DNA from: Clostridium sp.
GTDB lineage: Bacteria > Bacillota > Dethiobacteria > Dethiobacterales > Dethiobacteraceae
NCBI GenBank assembly: GCA_018335695.1
Contig: JAGXRV010000013.1
Location: 49,037-113,036, forward strand
DNA length: 64,000 nt
Direction of reading: 5' to 3'
In this document: piece after piece, positions 52,465 through 60,771 of the stretch
Position numbering within the stretch: the first letter of the stretch is position 1
Layout of the letters: each line of letters opens with the position of its first letter
Position numbers and translations under genes: made by a program
The notes under the pieces: generated by a model
Seen by the model: only the letters and a program-made list of their open reading frames with translations
Databases searched by the model: none
Told to the model about the DNA's origin: nothing

Positions 52465-53810
52465 GAAATAAACCTTTATCCGTCCAAATCTGGCTTTTCC
52501 TTGGCGCTACATTGGCAGCCGTTCTGTTTGTGGTGGTGTTAGGGCCGATTGTGTTTCGCGGTTTCTTCATTCCAGACATTTATCAGCTAATCGAAACGTC
52601 CCAGGAATCGTTCCTTGCCGATGGATTACCAGACCCGCAGGAGCACTTGCCTCCGGACTCACGAGGTCCGCAGTTGCCACGCGTTACGCATTTCTATCTC
52701 AGCAAAACAGAAGGAAAAATAAGCCCCCCGCACCTGCACCCGGCCTTTCTCGCCGAGGTAAAGGAAAACGCCGGCTTGCAACGGGAGCAAAGCCGTCGTT
52801 ATAAAACGGAAGCTGGTGGCGATGCGATTTTCTACGTTATTCGTCGTGTTGACAATGATTTTTTAGTCTCTTTTATGAGCGACATATTTCATGATAACGT
52901 TTTTCTGACTCTTTTCCGCCGCCTCATCAAATTAATCCTGCTTATTTTTCTCGTTAGTCTGCTCCCTTCACTTTGGCTGGCAAAATATATTACGCGACCC
53001 CTTGTTGCCCTGGAAGCTCATGTCAGACAAATCGCCAGCCGCGACTGGTCAACACCGATTCAGCTTGACCGCAGCGATGAGATCGGGCGATTGGCTGCAT
53101 CGGTGGAGTGGATGCGTTCACAGCTCTCCAGCCAGGAACAGGAACGACGCATCTTCCTGCAAGACATTTCGCATGAATTAAAGACTCCCGTTATGGTTAT
53201 CCGCAGCTATGCACGCTCAATTAATGACGGCATCTTCCCTAAAGGAGATATCTACAGTTCGATTGAAGTCATCGAACAAGAAGCGGAACGTTTAGAAAGA
53301 CGCGTCCGCCAACTTCTTTATCATACCAAACTGGACTATACAGCAGGTAAATTAAATATAGAACCATTTGCATTGGCAGAGTTAGTTGAAGATATCATTG
53401 ACAGAATGCGTTGGCGGCGCCCCGAACTGGAATGGAATCTGGAACTTGTACCTGTCACATTAAACGGCGACCGTGAACAATGGATGGTGGCACTGGAAAA
53501 CCTGCTTGATAACCAAATCCGTTTTGCAAAGAAACAAATTGCCGTCTGCCTAACCTCTTATCCTGCCTATGCCGCTTTGAGCATCCAAAACGACGGTCCG
53601 CCGATAGACCGCGAAATAAAGAACACCCTTTTCGAACCGTACCGCAAAGGGCCAAGCGGTGAATTCGGCCTTGGGCTCTCAATCGTACGCCGTGTCGCAG
53701 AAAATCATTCTGCCCAAATCCAGGTTTGCGAAGAAGAAGGCGCTGTCGCCTTCCGCCTGACCATCCCACACAGTCGTTGGCAAATAACGGAATTTTATCT
53801 CCCTAAATAG
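52461..53810 (+). CDS. Membrane sensor histidine kinase
   Basis: 449 residues: helix at ~9-30, extracytoplasmic sensor (~31-150), second helix with KLILLIFLVSLLPSLWLA, HAMP, dimerisation domain with H-box ISHELKTP, N-box ENLLDNQ and G-box FGLGLSIV. The stop TAG lies at the left edge of a duplicated segment, so the last residues (EFYLPK) sit in sequence also found at 55789. Confidence 0.94.
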   Translation: MRNKPLSVQIWLFLGATLAAVLFVVVLGPIVFRGFFIPDIYQLIETSQESFLADGLPDPQEHLPPDSRGPQLPRVTHFYLSKTEGKISPPHLHPAFLAEVKENAGLQREQSRRYKTEAGGDAIFYVIRRVDNDFLVSFMSDIFHDNVFLTLFRRLIKLILLIFLVSLLPSLWLAKYITRPLVALEAHVRQIASRDWSTPIQLDRSDEIGRLAASVEWMRSQLSSQEQERRIFLQDISHELKTPVMVIRSYARSINDGIFPKGDIYSSIEVIEQEAERLERRVRQLLYHTKLDYTAGKLNIEPFALAELVEDIIDRMRWRRPELEWNLELVPVTLNGDREQWMVALENLLDNQIRFAKKQIAVCLTSYPAYAALSIQNDGPPIDREIKNTLFEPYRKGPSGEFGLGLSIVRRVAENHSAQIQVCEEEGAVAFRLTIPHSRWQITEFYLPK

Positions 53811-54542
53811 CAAGATTAGTTTGAGCTACTTCATTCATGAAGCAAAAGAAGAACCGTTTCTACAGCAGTTTTGTGTTATTCATAAACAGCTCAAAGGTGG
53901 CCCCGAGAAAAATGGCTGCTTTTCTGCACATCATCATCCTGTGCAAAAATATCTCAAAATACTCCATTTTAGAAGAAATTTTAGTGTCGATGCTTAGCAA
54001 AAGGGAAACAAGCTTTTCTTCCCCACGCACTGATAATATGGATTCTTCCACAGCGTAATTGACCCTGTCATGGATGTCGAAGGTAGCGAAATCCTGGTTT
54101 CGCACACGACTGCGCCGCACATCGCTCTTATCTGCCAGGGTAAGCGCAGCAGATATTGAATTGACAGGAGAACCATTGCCCTCGTCATGATTGCCGATTG
54201 CAGCAACAACTTGGGCTATCTCCGCCGGTTCCATTCCCAGTCGTGTCAGAATGTTAAAAGCGATGAGAGCCCCTGATTGGGCATGCCCATCCCTGTTGAC
54301 AATATTCCCGATGTCATGCATAAACCCCGCTATTCTTGCCAGCTCTGCTTCCCGTTCACTGTAGCCAAACTCCAGCAAAATATAGGCTGCTGTATTGGCT
54401 ACCTTATCCACGTGGTTAAAGGCGTGCTCAGTATAGCCCATCAACTCCAGCACCACGTCGCTTTTCTGAATATAAGCGCGGATCTCTTCATTGTTTTTGA
54501 TATCATTATAAGTAGTAAGCTTCATCTTGCCCTCCTGGTCTA
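53791..54542. repeat. Segmental duplication, copy 1 (752 bp)
   Basis: Direct repeat of 55789-56541 at about 97-98% identity by eye. It contains the HD-domain gene plus flanks, from AATTTTATC through CCTCCTGGTCTA, and includes the last ~20 bases of the histidine-kinase gene. Confidence 0.93.
53860..54525 (-). CDS. HD-domain phosphohydrolase, copy 1
   Basis: 221 residues. HD motif MHDIGNIVNRDGHAQSG, N-terminal His in YTEHAFNHVDKVA and downstream NHDEGNG complete a two-metal site. Similar to small HD hydrolases acting on nucleotides or cyclic dinucleotides; substrate unknown. AGGAGGG precedes the ATG. Differs from copy 2 in three residues (Glu/Gly, Asn/Tyr, Arg/Lys). Convergent with the histidine kinase gene. 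Confidence 0.9.
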   Translation of the reverse strand: MKLTTYNDIKNNEEIRAYIQKSDVVLELMGYTEHAFNHVDKVANTAAYILLEFGYSEREAELARIAGFMHDIGNIVNRDGHAQSGALIAFNILTRLGMEPAEIAQVVAAIGNHDEGNGSPVNSISAALTLADKSDVRRSRVRNQDFATFDIHDRVNYAVEESILSVRGEEKLVSLLLSIDTKISSKMEYFEIFLHRMMMCRKAAIFLGATFELFMNNTKLL

Positions 54543-54555
54543 TCGAAAAAATTTA

Positions 54556-54904
54556 GCCTTAGCAGGCAAGAAGTCTCCCGCCTCTAAGCTACCTTGCTCA
54601 CGCTGGTGAGAGCGTAGGCGGGAGATGAATTGCCTTTCCCCCCTTTTCCGTAGTATAATATACTTAGGCAATGTGCACTTTGACAACTGGATATATGGGG
54701 TTGCATAGAGAAAACTAAAAACTCTGAATGCGAAAACCAAGCGATGAGTTTTTTGCCTTCTATGCGTAAAATATCCAAGGCATAAGAGTAGCTTATTTGC
54801 TTCTCTTGTGAACCACAGGGACTGTGGGGATAGCCTGCTGATACTTAGCGCGTTGGCGCTATTGAGCAGGAAGCCATCCACCTCTATAGGTGGTGGTAGT
54901 TCAC
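54556..54904 (+). mobile_element. IS200/IS605-like non-autonomous element (PATE-like), possible omega/reRNA remnant
   Basis: About 350 bases with no gene. The left end has a large hairpin (CTCCCGCCT 54575-54583 / AGGCGGGAG 54616-54624, flanked by GGCAA/TTGCC and with internal CTCAC/GTGAG). The right end CCACCTCTATAGGTGG followed by TGGTAGTTCAC is characteristic of IS200/IS605 and TnpB/IscB element ends. The interior (54780-54870) has short stems (CCACAGGGACTGTGG; AGCGCGTTGGCGCT) like a guide-RNA scaffold. No tnpA or tnpB remains. It starts 14 bases after duplication copy 1. Confidence 0.6.
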
Positions 54905-55010
54905 AGGGAAATCCGTTTCTCGCAGCGAAGTAAGATATAAATTGCAAAGAGTTGCACGCCTCTGATAAAAACCGGTGTCCAGCCCAATAGAAAGGACAGG
55001 TGAATTTCCC

Positions 55011-55160
55011 TTGAAAAAGTTATTTAGAGGATTTTGCTTGCTGCTGCTTCTGACTATCTTCTTTGTTTTTACGGCAGGCTGCACCCCAGGTTCTAACCAA
55101 CAAATAAACGGTGAAAATGGCACGGAAAATGTTAACGGTGAAGAAGAGGAGAAAGAATAG
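55011..55160 (+). CDS. Tiny lipoprotein (49 aa)
   Basis: From TTG 55011 (AGGTG 9 bases upstream): a basic KKLFRGF, a hydrophobic core, lipobox TAGC (Cys ~23), and an acidic Asn/Glu-rich tail ending NGEEEEKE. Probable short lipoprotein. The frame extends upstream to 54975 without a better site. No homologue recalled. Confidence 0.6.
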   Translation: MKKLFRGFCLLLLLTIFFVFTAGCTPGSNQQINGENGTENVNGEEEEKE

Positions 55161-55173
55161 AACACCAGCCATC

Positions 55174-55252
55174 GTAATACAGCTTGCTCTGCTCTAGAAC
55201 CACGACAGTGGCTCTGTTCTGCCTGATACGAGTACTAACGAGAGCAAGTTAC
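55174..55252. other. Structured inverted-repeat segment
   Basis: GTAA.. GCTTGCTCT (to 55190) pairs with AGAGCAAGTTAC (55241-55252), enclosing a hairpin CCAC-GACA-GTGG (55200-55211). May be a transposon end or small RNA; neither is established. Confidence 0.35.
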
Positions 55253-55293
55253 GTTTCGCTCCTAATATAGGTTTCTCCTTGTTCTATTGCTTC

Positions 55294-55377
55294 CAACAGA
55301 ACCACTTTCTTTTTAGGCATTGAAGATGTCCTCTAACTCTCTGCGCAAAGAATCAGTCGTATTTATGTTGAATCTCG
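55294..55377 (-). pseudogene. Relic of a Phd-type antitoxin 3' end
   Basis: 55294-55362 matches 59430-59498, the antitoxin/RelE junction of the intact module, at 66 of 69 positions by eye. On the minus strand it reads [13 protein letters not shown] then stop. No promoter, N-terminus or toxin remains. Confidence 0.7.
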
Positions 55378-55381
55378 CCTT

Positions 55382-55788
55382 CTAAACTTTGACCCTTCCT
55401 CGAAAACCTCGCGAAGAGTAATATGACTCCGCGCCATTGTGATAAACAAAAATGTGGTCATAGCGACGATCACAAAAAAGGGCTCCACCAAGGTTTCGTA
55501 TCTTGTCCGGCGTTCTGACCCAACTCGAAGTTTTTCTGTCGAATTCCCCAAGCTCCTGTAATTTGCGGTATTGCTCCTCCGTCAAAAGCTCTATGCCAAT
55601 CGATGCCGCCATAACTATGGCGCTTCCGGTTGGCTTATTTTCTTTTCTGGAATAAAGTGCTTTCCGGCCGGACTTGCAAGCAATTTCTCTTGCACTAAGT
55701 TCCAGTCAATACCGATATGCCGATGCATATTTTTTTCAAACCGCTCTTTTAGCGTCTTAATCAAGTCATCATAAATCATTGTATCCAT
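55382..55788 (-). pseudogene. DUF4256 gene with internal deletion and frameshift
   Basis: The N-terminal part (MDTMIYDDLIKTLKERFEK, ending near SPAGKHF) and C-terminal part (RKENKPTGSAIVMAASIG through RGFRGRVKV) of a DUF4256 protein are joined in different frames near 55668, with roughly 60 central residues missing relative to my recollection of the ~190-residue family. The C-terminal half alone is open from 55612. Start ATG 55788 lies right at the edge of duplication copy 2. Confidence 0.78.
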
Positions 55789-56541
55789 AATTTTATCACC
55801 CTAAATAGCAAGATTAGTTTTGAGCTGCTTCATTCATGAAGCAAAAGAAGAACCGTTTCTACAGCAGTTTTGTGTTATTCATAAACAGCTCAAAGGTGGC
55901 ACCGAGAAAAATGGCCGCTTTTCTGCACATCATCATCCTGTGCAAAAATATCTCAAAATACTCCATTTTAGAAGAAATTTTAGTGTCGATGCTTAGCAAA
56001 AGGGAAACAAGCTTTTCTTCCCCACGCACCGATAATATGGATTCTTCCACAGCGTAGTTGACCCTGTCATGGATATCGAAGGTGGCGAAATCCTGGTTTC
56101 GCACACGACTGCGCCGCACATCGCTCTTATCCGCCAGGGTAAGCGCAGCAGATATTGAATTGACAGGAGAACCATTGCCCTCGTCATGATTGCCGATTGC
56201 TGCAACAACTTGGGCTATCTCCGCCGGTTCCATTCCCAGTCGTGTCAGAATGTTAAAAGCGATGAGGGCTCCTGATTGGGCATGCCCATCCCTGTTGACA
56301 ATATTCCCGATGTCATGCATGAACCCCGCTATTTTTGCTAACTCTGCTTCCCGTTCACTGTAGCCAAACTCCAGCAAAATATAGGCAGCTGTATAGGCTA
56401 CCTTGTCCACGTGGTTAAAGGCGTGCTCAGTATAACCCATCAACCCCAGCACCACGTCGCTTTTCTGAATATACGCGCGGATCTCTTCATTGTTTTTGAT
56501 ATCATTATAAGTAGTAAGCTTCATCTTACCCTCCTGGTCTA
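55789..56541. repeat. Segmental duplication, copy 2 (753 bp)
   Basis: Second copy of 53791-54542, same orientation, one extra T near 55823 and scattered substitutions. Inserted between the DUF4256 pseudogene and a truncated ORF. Confidence 0.93.
55859..56524 (-). CDS. HD-domain phosphohydrolase, copy 2
   Basis: 221 residues, 218 identical to copy 1 at 53860-54525, including the HD site. ATG 56524 follows AGGAGGG exactly as in copy 1; the frame runs open to 56548 into foreign sequence. Both copies look intact. Confidence 0.88.
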   Translation of the reverse strand: MKLTTYNDIKNNEEIRAYIQKSDVVLGLMGYTEHAFNHVDKVAYTAAYILLEFGYSEREAELAKIAGFMHDIGNIVNRDGHAQSGALIAFNILTRLGMEPAEIAQVVAAIGNHDEGNGSPVNSISAALTLADKSDVRRSRVRNQDFATFDIHDRVNYAVEESILSVRGEEKLVSLLLSIDTKISSKMEYFEIFLHRMMMCRKAAIFLGATFELFMNNTKLL

Positions 56542-56712
56542 GGCGCACATGACAAGTTCAATATTACTCCAGATATTACAAAATTAGCATCCGTCAAACT
56601 TTCCAAGGCAGACCTTACTGATTGGTTGAAAAAACATAAGCAAACTTTAAACTTCAGGCAGCAGCAGTCCTTCAAATACCAAACCGAGTTTAAAAAATAT
56701 GGTATACTGTAA
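56542..56712 (+). pseudogene. 5'-truncated ORF fragment at duplication edge
   Basis: Open frame of ~56 codons entering directly from copy 2: GAHDKFNITPDITKLASVKL, then a charged tail with FKYQTEFKKYGIL and TAA at 56710. It has no start or ribosome site and looks like the C-terminus of a gene cut by the duplication. Protein family not recognised. The remainder to 56811 shows no feature. Confidence 0.4.
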
Positions 56713-56811
56713 ATCAGGAAGGGAAAGTGAAGATTCTAAAATAGCGGCTGTCTACTTGCAAAGAAACAGTAATAAGAGTCTGATTTATTTTTCAAAACGC
56801 AGCGGAAAGGA

Positions 56812-57516
56812 ATGGTCATAGATATGCATAAGGCTAAGGAAACGTTGCGCGAAGTTTTTTTTGCTATGTTACCCGTCGTAGTGGTAGTAGTAATTTTGCA
56901 ATTAACGTTACTGCACTTACCGGTGGAAGTATTATGGCGCTTTTTCGGCGGAGCTGCAATGGTCGGAGGAGGGCTTTTCCTATTCCTGCTCGGAGTACAG
57001 ATTGGCATGCTACCCATGGGTGAGCTGATAGGTTCTGCTTTGGCGGGGCAGGGCAAGCTGTGGTTACTGATTATCTTCGGCTTTTTCATAGGCTTTGTCG
57101 TCACTGTGGCTGAACCAGATGTGCGTGTGCTTGCCTTGCAGGTGGATCTTGCTTCAGGAGGCGTTATCAGCCGCTCAGTGCTTGTTTATACTATAGCGCT
57201 GGGTTTAGGTATTTTTGTCGCACTGGCCATGCTGCGTACGATTTTTAACATTCCTCTTGTTTATTTGCTTATTTCCGGCTACGGGATGATTTTTACCATT
57301 GCTGCCTTTACCCCTCCCCATTTTATTCCTGTCTCTTTCGACGCAGGGGGTGTAACAACCGGACCGATGGCCGTTCCCTTTATCTTAGCTCTTGGTGTCG
57401 GTGTGGCTGCGGTATTGGGAGGCAAACGGACAACGGCAGACCGATTTGGTTTGGTGGCTCTTGCCTCCATCGGGCCGGTATTGGCGGTGCTTCTACTGGG
57501 TGTGATTTACCAGTGA
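56812..57516 (+). CDS. DUF1538 membrane protein, first subunit
   Basis: 234 residues, about six helices. Family motifs are GVQIGMLPMGELIG, GFVVTVAEPDVRVLALQV and SFDAGGVTTGPMAVPFILALG. As I recall, paired DUF1538 proteins have been reported as a two-component Na+(K+)/H+ antiporter (UmpAB) in a halophile; transport is therefore plausible. The SD AAAGGA is close to the first ATG; an ATG at 56824 (MHKAKETL) is an alternative. GTGA overlap with the next gene. Confidence 0.88.
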   Translation: MVIDMHKAKETLREVFFAMLPVVVVVVILQLTLLHLPVEVLWRFFGGAAMVGGGLFLFLLGVQIGMLPMGELIGSALAGQGKLWLLIIFGFFIGFVVTVAEPDVRVLALQVDLASGGVISRSVLVYTIALGLGIFVALAMLRTIFNIPLVYLLISGYGMIFTIAAFTPPHFIPVSFDAGGVTTGPMAVPFILALGVGVAAVLGGKRTTADRFGLVALASIGPVLAVLLLGVIYQ

Positions 57517-58235
57517 TACGCCTTCTTTTTCAGGACTTCTCTCATATTGTAGTTGAAGTGGCGTTTGCCCTTGTACCGCTGCTTTTGCTCTTTATTTTCT
57601 TTCAGTATGTCTTTTTAAAAATGCCCCGGGAACAGGTCCTAAATATAGTAAAAGGCTCAATTTTGGCTTTTTGTGGTCTCACTCTGTTTCTGCAGGGGGT
57701 GAAAGCAGGCTTTTTCCCGGCGGGGGAACTAATCGGCAGGCAACTGGGCGCTTCCACTAACAACTGGATAATGATTCCAATTGGTTTTATTCTCGGCTTT
57801 GTAGCCACCTTTGCCGAGCCTGCGGTGCGTATTCTCACACTCGAGGTGGAAAAAGTTTCTAGTGGCTTTATCCCCCGACTTATCCTGTTGTATACCCTTT
57901 GCATTGGCGTGTCCATCGCTGTAGCTCTTTCTATGTTGCGTGTGATTACCGGTTGGGCAATTTCCTATTTTATTATTCCCGGTTATTTGCTGGCCCTGTT
58001 GCTTACACGCTTCGCTGGCTCTTCTTTTACGGCTATTGCTTTTGACTCAGGAGGGGTGGCCACCGGCCCGATAACTGTCACCTTTATCCTGGCCATTGCC
58101 GTGGGCGCTGCCTCAGTGATGGAGGGCCGAGATCCGCTATTAGACGCTTTCGGCATGGTCTCCCTTGTTGCCTTGGCCCCCATTCTCTGTGTGCTGATAC
58201 TGGGCATAATATTTCAGAAAGGAGGGAAGTCATGA
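57513..58235 (+). CDS. DUF1538 membrane protein, second subunit
   Basis: 240 residues, paralogue of the preceding gene: GVKAGFFPAGELIG, GFVATFAEPAVRILTLEV, AFDSGGVATGPITVTFILAIA. The shared EP and GGV-TGP motifs probably line the transport site. Starts GTG inside the upstream stop and ends inside the ATGA of the PII gene, so three-gene coupling is tight. Confidence 0.88.
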   Translation: MIRLLFQDFSHIVVEVAFALVPLLLLFIFFQYVFLKMPREQVLNIVKGSILAFCGLTLFLQGVKAGFFPAGELIGRQLGASTNNWIMIPIGFILGFVATFAEPAVRILTLEVEKVSSGFIPRLILLYTLCIGVSIAVALSMLRVITGWAISYFIIPGYLLALLLTRFAGSSFTAIAFDSGGVATGPITVTFILAIAVGAASVMEGRDPLLDAFGMVSLVALAPILCVLILGIIFQKGGKS

Positions 58236-58924
58236 CTGACTTGTTAGCGCAATGTCTTTATGGTTATAAATTGCTGGTAACCATCGTGCCCAAAGGAATG
58301 GCTAGCAGAACACGTGTCGCCTCCTTAAAAGTCGGAGCCGAAGGCGGCACGATTCTGTTAGGCCGGGGCACGGGTATGCATGAGTTTAAAAAAATATTTG
58401 GGTATTCCCTTGCCCCGGAAAGAGAATTGATTCTTACTTTGGTTCCTGCTGAGTCGGCGTCACTGGTATTGGAATGCCTAGTTGCGGCTGCAGGCTTACA
58501 TAAACCAGGGAGGGGTATTGCCTTTGCGATTGATGTGCCTAAGGTAGCCGGGATTGTCCACTGTAAAACGGAATTCATGGAAGGAAGTGAGTCTGTGCAA
58601 CATGAAGAGCCTCATTTTGTTTTGATTATTACCATTGTAAGCAAAAGTTTCGGCGATATGATAGTGGATATCAGTAAAGCAGCGGGGGCGGAGGGAGGCA
58701 CCATCATCTACGGCAGAGGCGCCGGCATTCATGAACAAGCAAAATTTTTCGGCATTCCGATTGAACCGGAAAAAGAAATAGTATTAACCATTGTTCCACG
58801 GAAAAAAAGTGAACAGGTGCTGGAAGCCATTTTAAGAAAAGGAGAACTGTGCAAACCAGGTCGGGGGATTGCCTTTATTCTGGATATTCAAAAGATTGCA
58901 GGTATCAATCACCCCGTCTGCTGA
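58232..58924 (+). CDS. Tandem PII-like regulator fused from two PII domains
   Basis: 230 residues with two PII-like repeats (~12-108 and ~127-228). Each has KLLVTIV/VLIITIV at strand 1, GAEGGTI-GRG, a short T-loop region (HEFKKIFG / HEQAKFFG), PE-E--LT-VP, and KPGRGIAF with a terminal IAGI-H. PII proteins bind ADP/ATP, 2-oxoglutarate or other ligands and gate transporters. Position downstream of two DUF1538 genes suggests it regulates that transporter. GGAGGG precedes the ATG. Confidence 0.87.
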   Translation: MTDLLAQCLYGYKLLVTIVPKGMASRTRVASLKVGAEGGTILLGRGTGMHEFKKIFGYSLAPERELILTLVPAESASLVLECLVAAAGLHKPGRGIAFAIDVPKVAGIVHCKTEFMEGSESVQHEEPHFVLIITIVSKSFGDMIVDISKAAGAEGGTIIYGRGAGIHEQAKFFGIPIEPEKEIVLTIVPRKKSEQVLEAILRKGELCKPGRGIAFILDIQKIAGINHPVC

Positions 58925-58972
58925 AAAGAGGACACAAAATTCGGGATACTCCCGCTCCTACTTCCAATTTCA

Positions 58973-59141
58973 TCAACTCCTTAATACCTTCTCCATCGCC
59001 TTGCCCTTCGCCAGCTTGTCCACCAATTTATTTAACCAACGAATCTTCTGTGTCAGCGGGTCGTAGATTTCCTCAACACGAACACCGCAGATTACTCCTT
59101 TAATTTTATCGGCATTTGGGTTAATTTGACAATAAAGCTGC
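58973..59141 (-). pseudogene. Orphan C-terminal protein fragment
   Basis: In a frame different from relE, codons read [20 protein letters not shown] and then [17 protein letters not shown] to KVLRS-stop; the composition is protein-like. No start with a ribosome site is present; the open frame begins inside relE at 59215. Probably the tail of a deleted gene. Family not recognised. Confidence 0.35.
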
Positions 59142-59456
59142 TTAATTTGAGAATATGCGTTTAATATAGTCGGTACTTCCATGAACAATGTGATAAACGA
59201 AAATCTGGTCGTCAATCACCTGATAAAAACAAAGATAATCGTCCACGATTAAGACACGGAAACCTGCCTCGGCAATCATCTTTGCCGGAGGAACATTTCC
59301 CATCTCAGGGAAGTCAACAAGACGATCAAGAGCGCCTAAGATGCGGTCTGTTATTCTACGAGCAGAATCAACTCCCACTTTCAGCTTGCGCAAAACTGCA
59401 ATATCGCGAAGTTCCATCCTCGCCTCATTCAACAGAACCACTTTCATTTTATGCAT
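59142..59456 (-). CDS. RelE/ParE-family toxin
   Basis: 104 residues: [16 protein letters not shown], a helical hairpin, and C-terminal strands [28 protein letters not shown] typical of RelE/ParE folds. Overlaps the antitoxin stop by 8 bases. May cut ribosome-bound mRNA or poison gyrase; the family cannot be resolved by eye. A relic of this module is at 55294. Confidence 0.88.
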   Translation of the reverse strand: MHKMKVVLLNEARMELRDIAVLRKLKVGVDSARRITDRILGALDRLVDFPEMGNVPPAKMIAEAGFRVLIVDDYLCFYQVIDDQIFVYHIVHGSTDYIKRIFSN

Positions 59457-59712
59457 TGAAGATGTCCTCTAACTCTCTGCGCAAAGAATTAGTCGTATGG
59501 GTCGACAATCCGGCAAGCCGGTTCCTTTCCGCAGCCAGCAAAAGCTGTAGCAGCTTAAGCTCTGCTTCACGTTTTTCAAATGCCTCAATAGACAAAAAAA
59601 CCATTTCGCCTTCGCCGTTACGCGTAATATAAATCGGCTCATTCTTTTCCTTTGTTAGTTTCACAAGATTATCATAATCATTGCGCAATGTTGAGGAAGA
59701 CTTAATTATCAT
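59449..59712 (-). CDS. Phd/YefM-family antitoxin
   Basis: 87 residues: LRNDYDNLVKLTKEKNEPIYITRNGEGEMVFLS fits the Phd/YefM DNA-binding fold; a Leu-rich helix and [15 protein letters not shown] tail should bind the toxin. Starts ATG 59712. First gene of the module. Confidence 0.88.
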   Translation of the reverse strand: MIIKSSSTLRNDYDNLVKLTKEKNEPIYITRNGEGEMVFLSIEAFEKREAELKLLQLLLAAERNRLAGLSTHTTNSLRRELEDIFNA

Positions 59713-59898
59713 GACAACACGCTCCTCTCTGCCTAAAAACTAGATATACAGATATTCTGCTATTATTATACGCAGACTTCTTTACAATATCAACGGTTTT
59801 ATGGTAGGGCTTTCCCCCTAACCGTAACGCTCATATAAACTGATAGTCCTCGCAGGCAGCGGGGAAGGTCAATCATCAGTCGCTGATGTCTTGGCGGG

Positions 59899-60540
59899 TC
59901 ATAAACCGCACCTCTCGCATGTTTTATCAAGCGGACAACCCTTGCAGGACGGCTTTTTCCGGCAATGCTCCTTAGCATTAATCACGATAAGGGCGTGAAA
60001 GCTATTGTAAACGTCCGCGCTTCGCGGCAAGTTGCCCTCAAAGTACGCCTTGATCTCAGCGTAGCCTTTACCCGCTTTTATTGGATACCGGTTACAAAAC
60101 CGGACAGTGTAAGCGTCAACCACAAAGGTCGGGAAGCTGAAAGCATAGAGCAATATTGAATCAGCAGTTTCCTGCCCGATGCCCTTTGTCGAGAGCAGTT
60201 CGGAGCGCAGCTTGGTTAGCGACTCCCGTTGTACGGCTGGCGCGTCATAATCGTAATTGGCGTACCAAGCCGTGACTGCTTTCAAGTATCCAGCCTTCTG
60301 GTTGAAGAAACCCGCAGGACGGATTATCTCCGTCAATTCGGCAAAATCGGCATTCGCCACGACTTCAGGCGAAAGCTTCTCGCCAAAATTGGCAATTGCC
60401 TTCTCGACGTTACTCCACGCCGTGTTCTGAGTCAGCACCGCACCTACGATAACCTCATACGGCGTTTTCGCAGGCCACCAATGCAAATCGCCGTAACTGG
60501 CAAGGAGCATTTCGTATATAGATATCAGTTCATCGCCCAC
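59899..60540 (-). CDS. Endonuclease III-related DNA glycosylase (MagIII-like)
   Basis: 213 residues, HhH-GPD fold. HhH segment LLSTKGIGQETADSILLYAF and catalytic Asp in VVDAYTVRF; C-terminal [4Fe-4S] motif CRKKPSCKGCPLDKTC (CX6CX2CX5C). The GIG-ETAD pattern fits COG2231 (3-methyladenine glycosylase MagIII) better than Nth, whose catalytic Lys position here is Gln. GTG 60540 follows AAGGAG. Removes damaged bases. Confidence 0.85.
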   Translation of the reverse strand: MGDELISIYEMLLASYGDLHWWPAKTPYEVIVGAVLTQNTAWSNVEKAIANFGEKLSPEVVANADFAELTEIIRPAGFFNQKAGYLKAVTAWYANYDYDAPAVQRESLTKLRSELLSTKGIGQETADSILLYAFSFPTFVVDAYTVRFCNRYPIKAGKGYAEIKAYFEGNLPRSADVYNSFHALIVINAKEHCRKKPSCKGCPLDKTCERCGL

Positions 60541-60723
60541 CGCGGTCTCCTTACTTTGGTAGCATATTGGCAACTCGTCATTAACATTATTACATTTATA
60601 TCAAAAAAGCATTACGGCAAAAACAATACTAACCGTATCGCGCAAGTACGCTGCAAAAGGGTTGCTCTCAAACGTGTCATATACCCCGTCCCCTTGTCAT
60701 ATTCAAGAAATTAGTGGTGTCTA

Positions 60724-60753
60724 TTGCACAGCGTGTAATACAAATGTTATAAT
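60724..60753 (+). promoter_or_regulatory. Sigma-A promoter of the AbrB-Doc module
   Basis: TTGCAC-N18-TATAAT, with the -10 ending 19 bases before the TTG start. Confidence 0.65.
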
Positions 60754-60771
60754 ATTATTGAGGTGAGAAGT

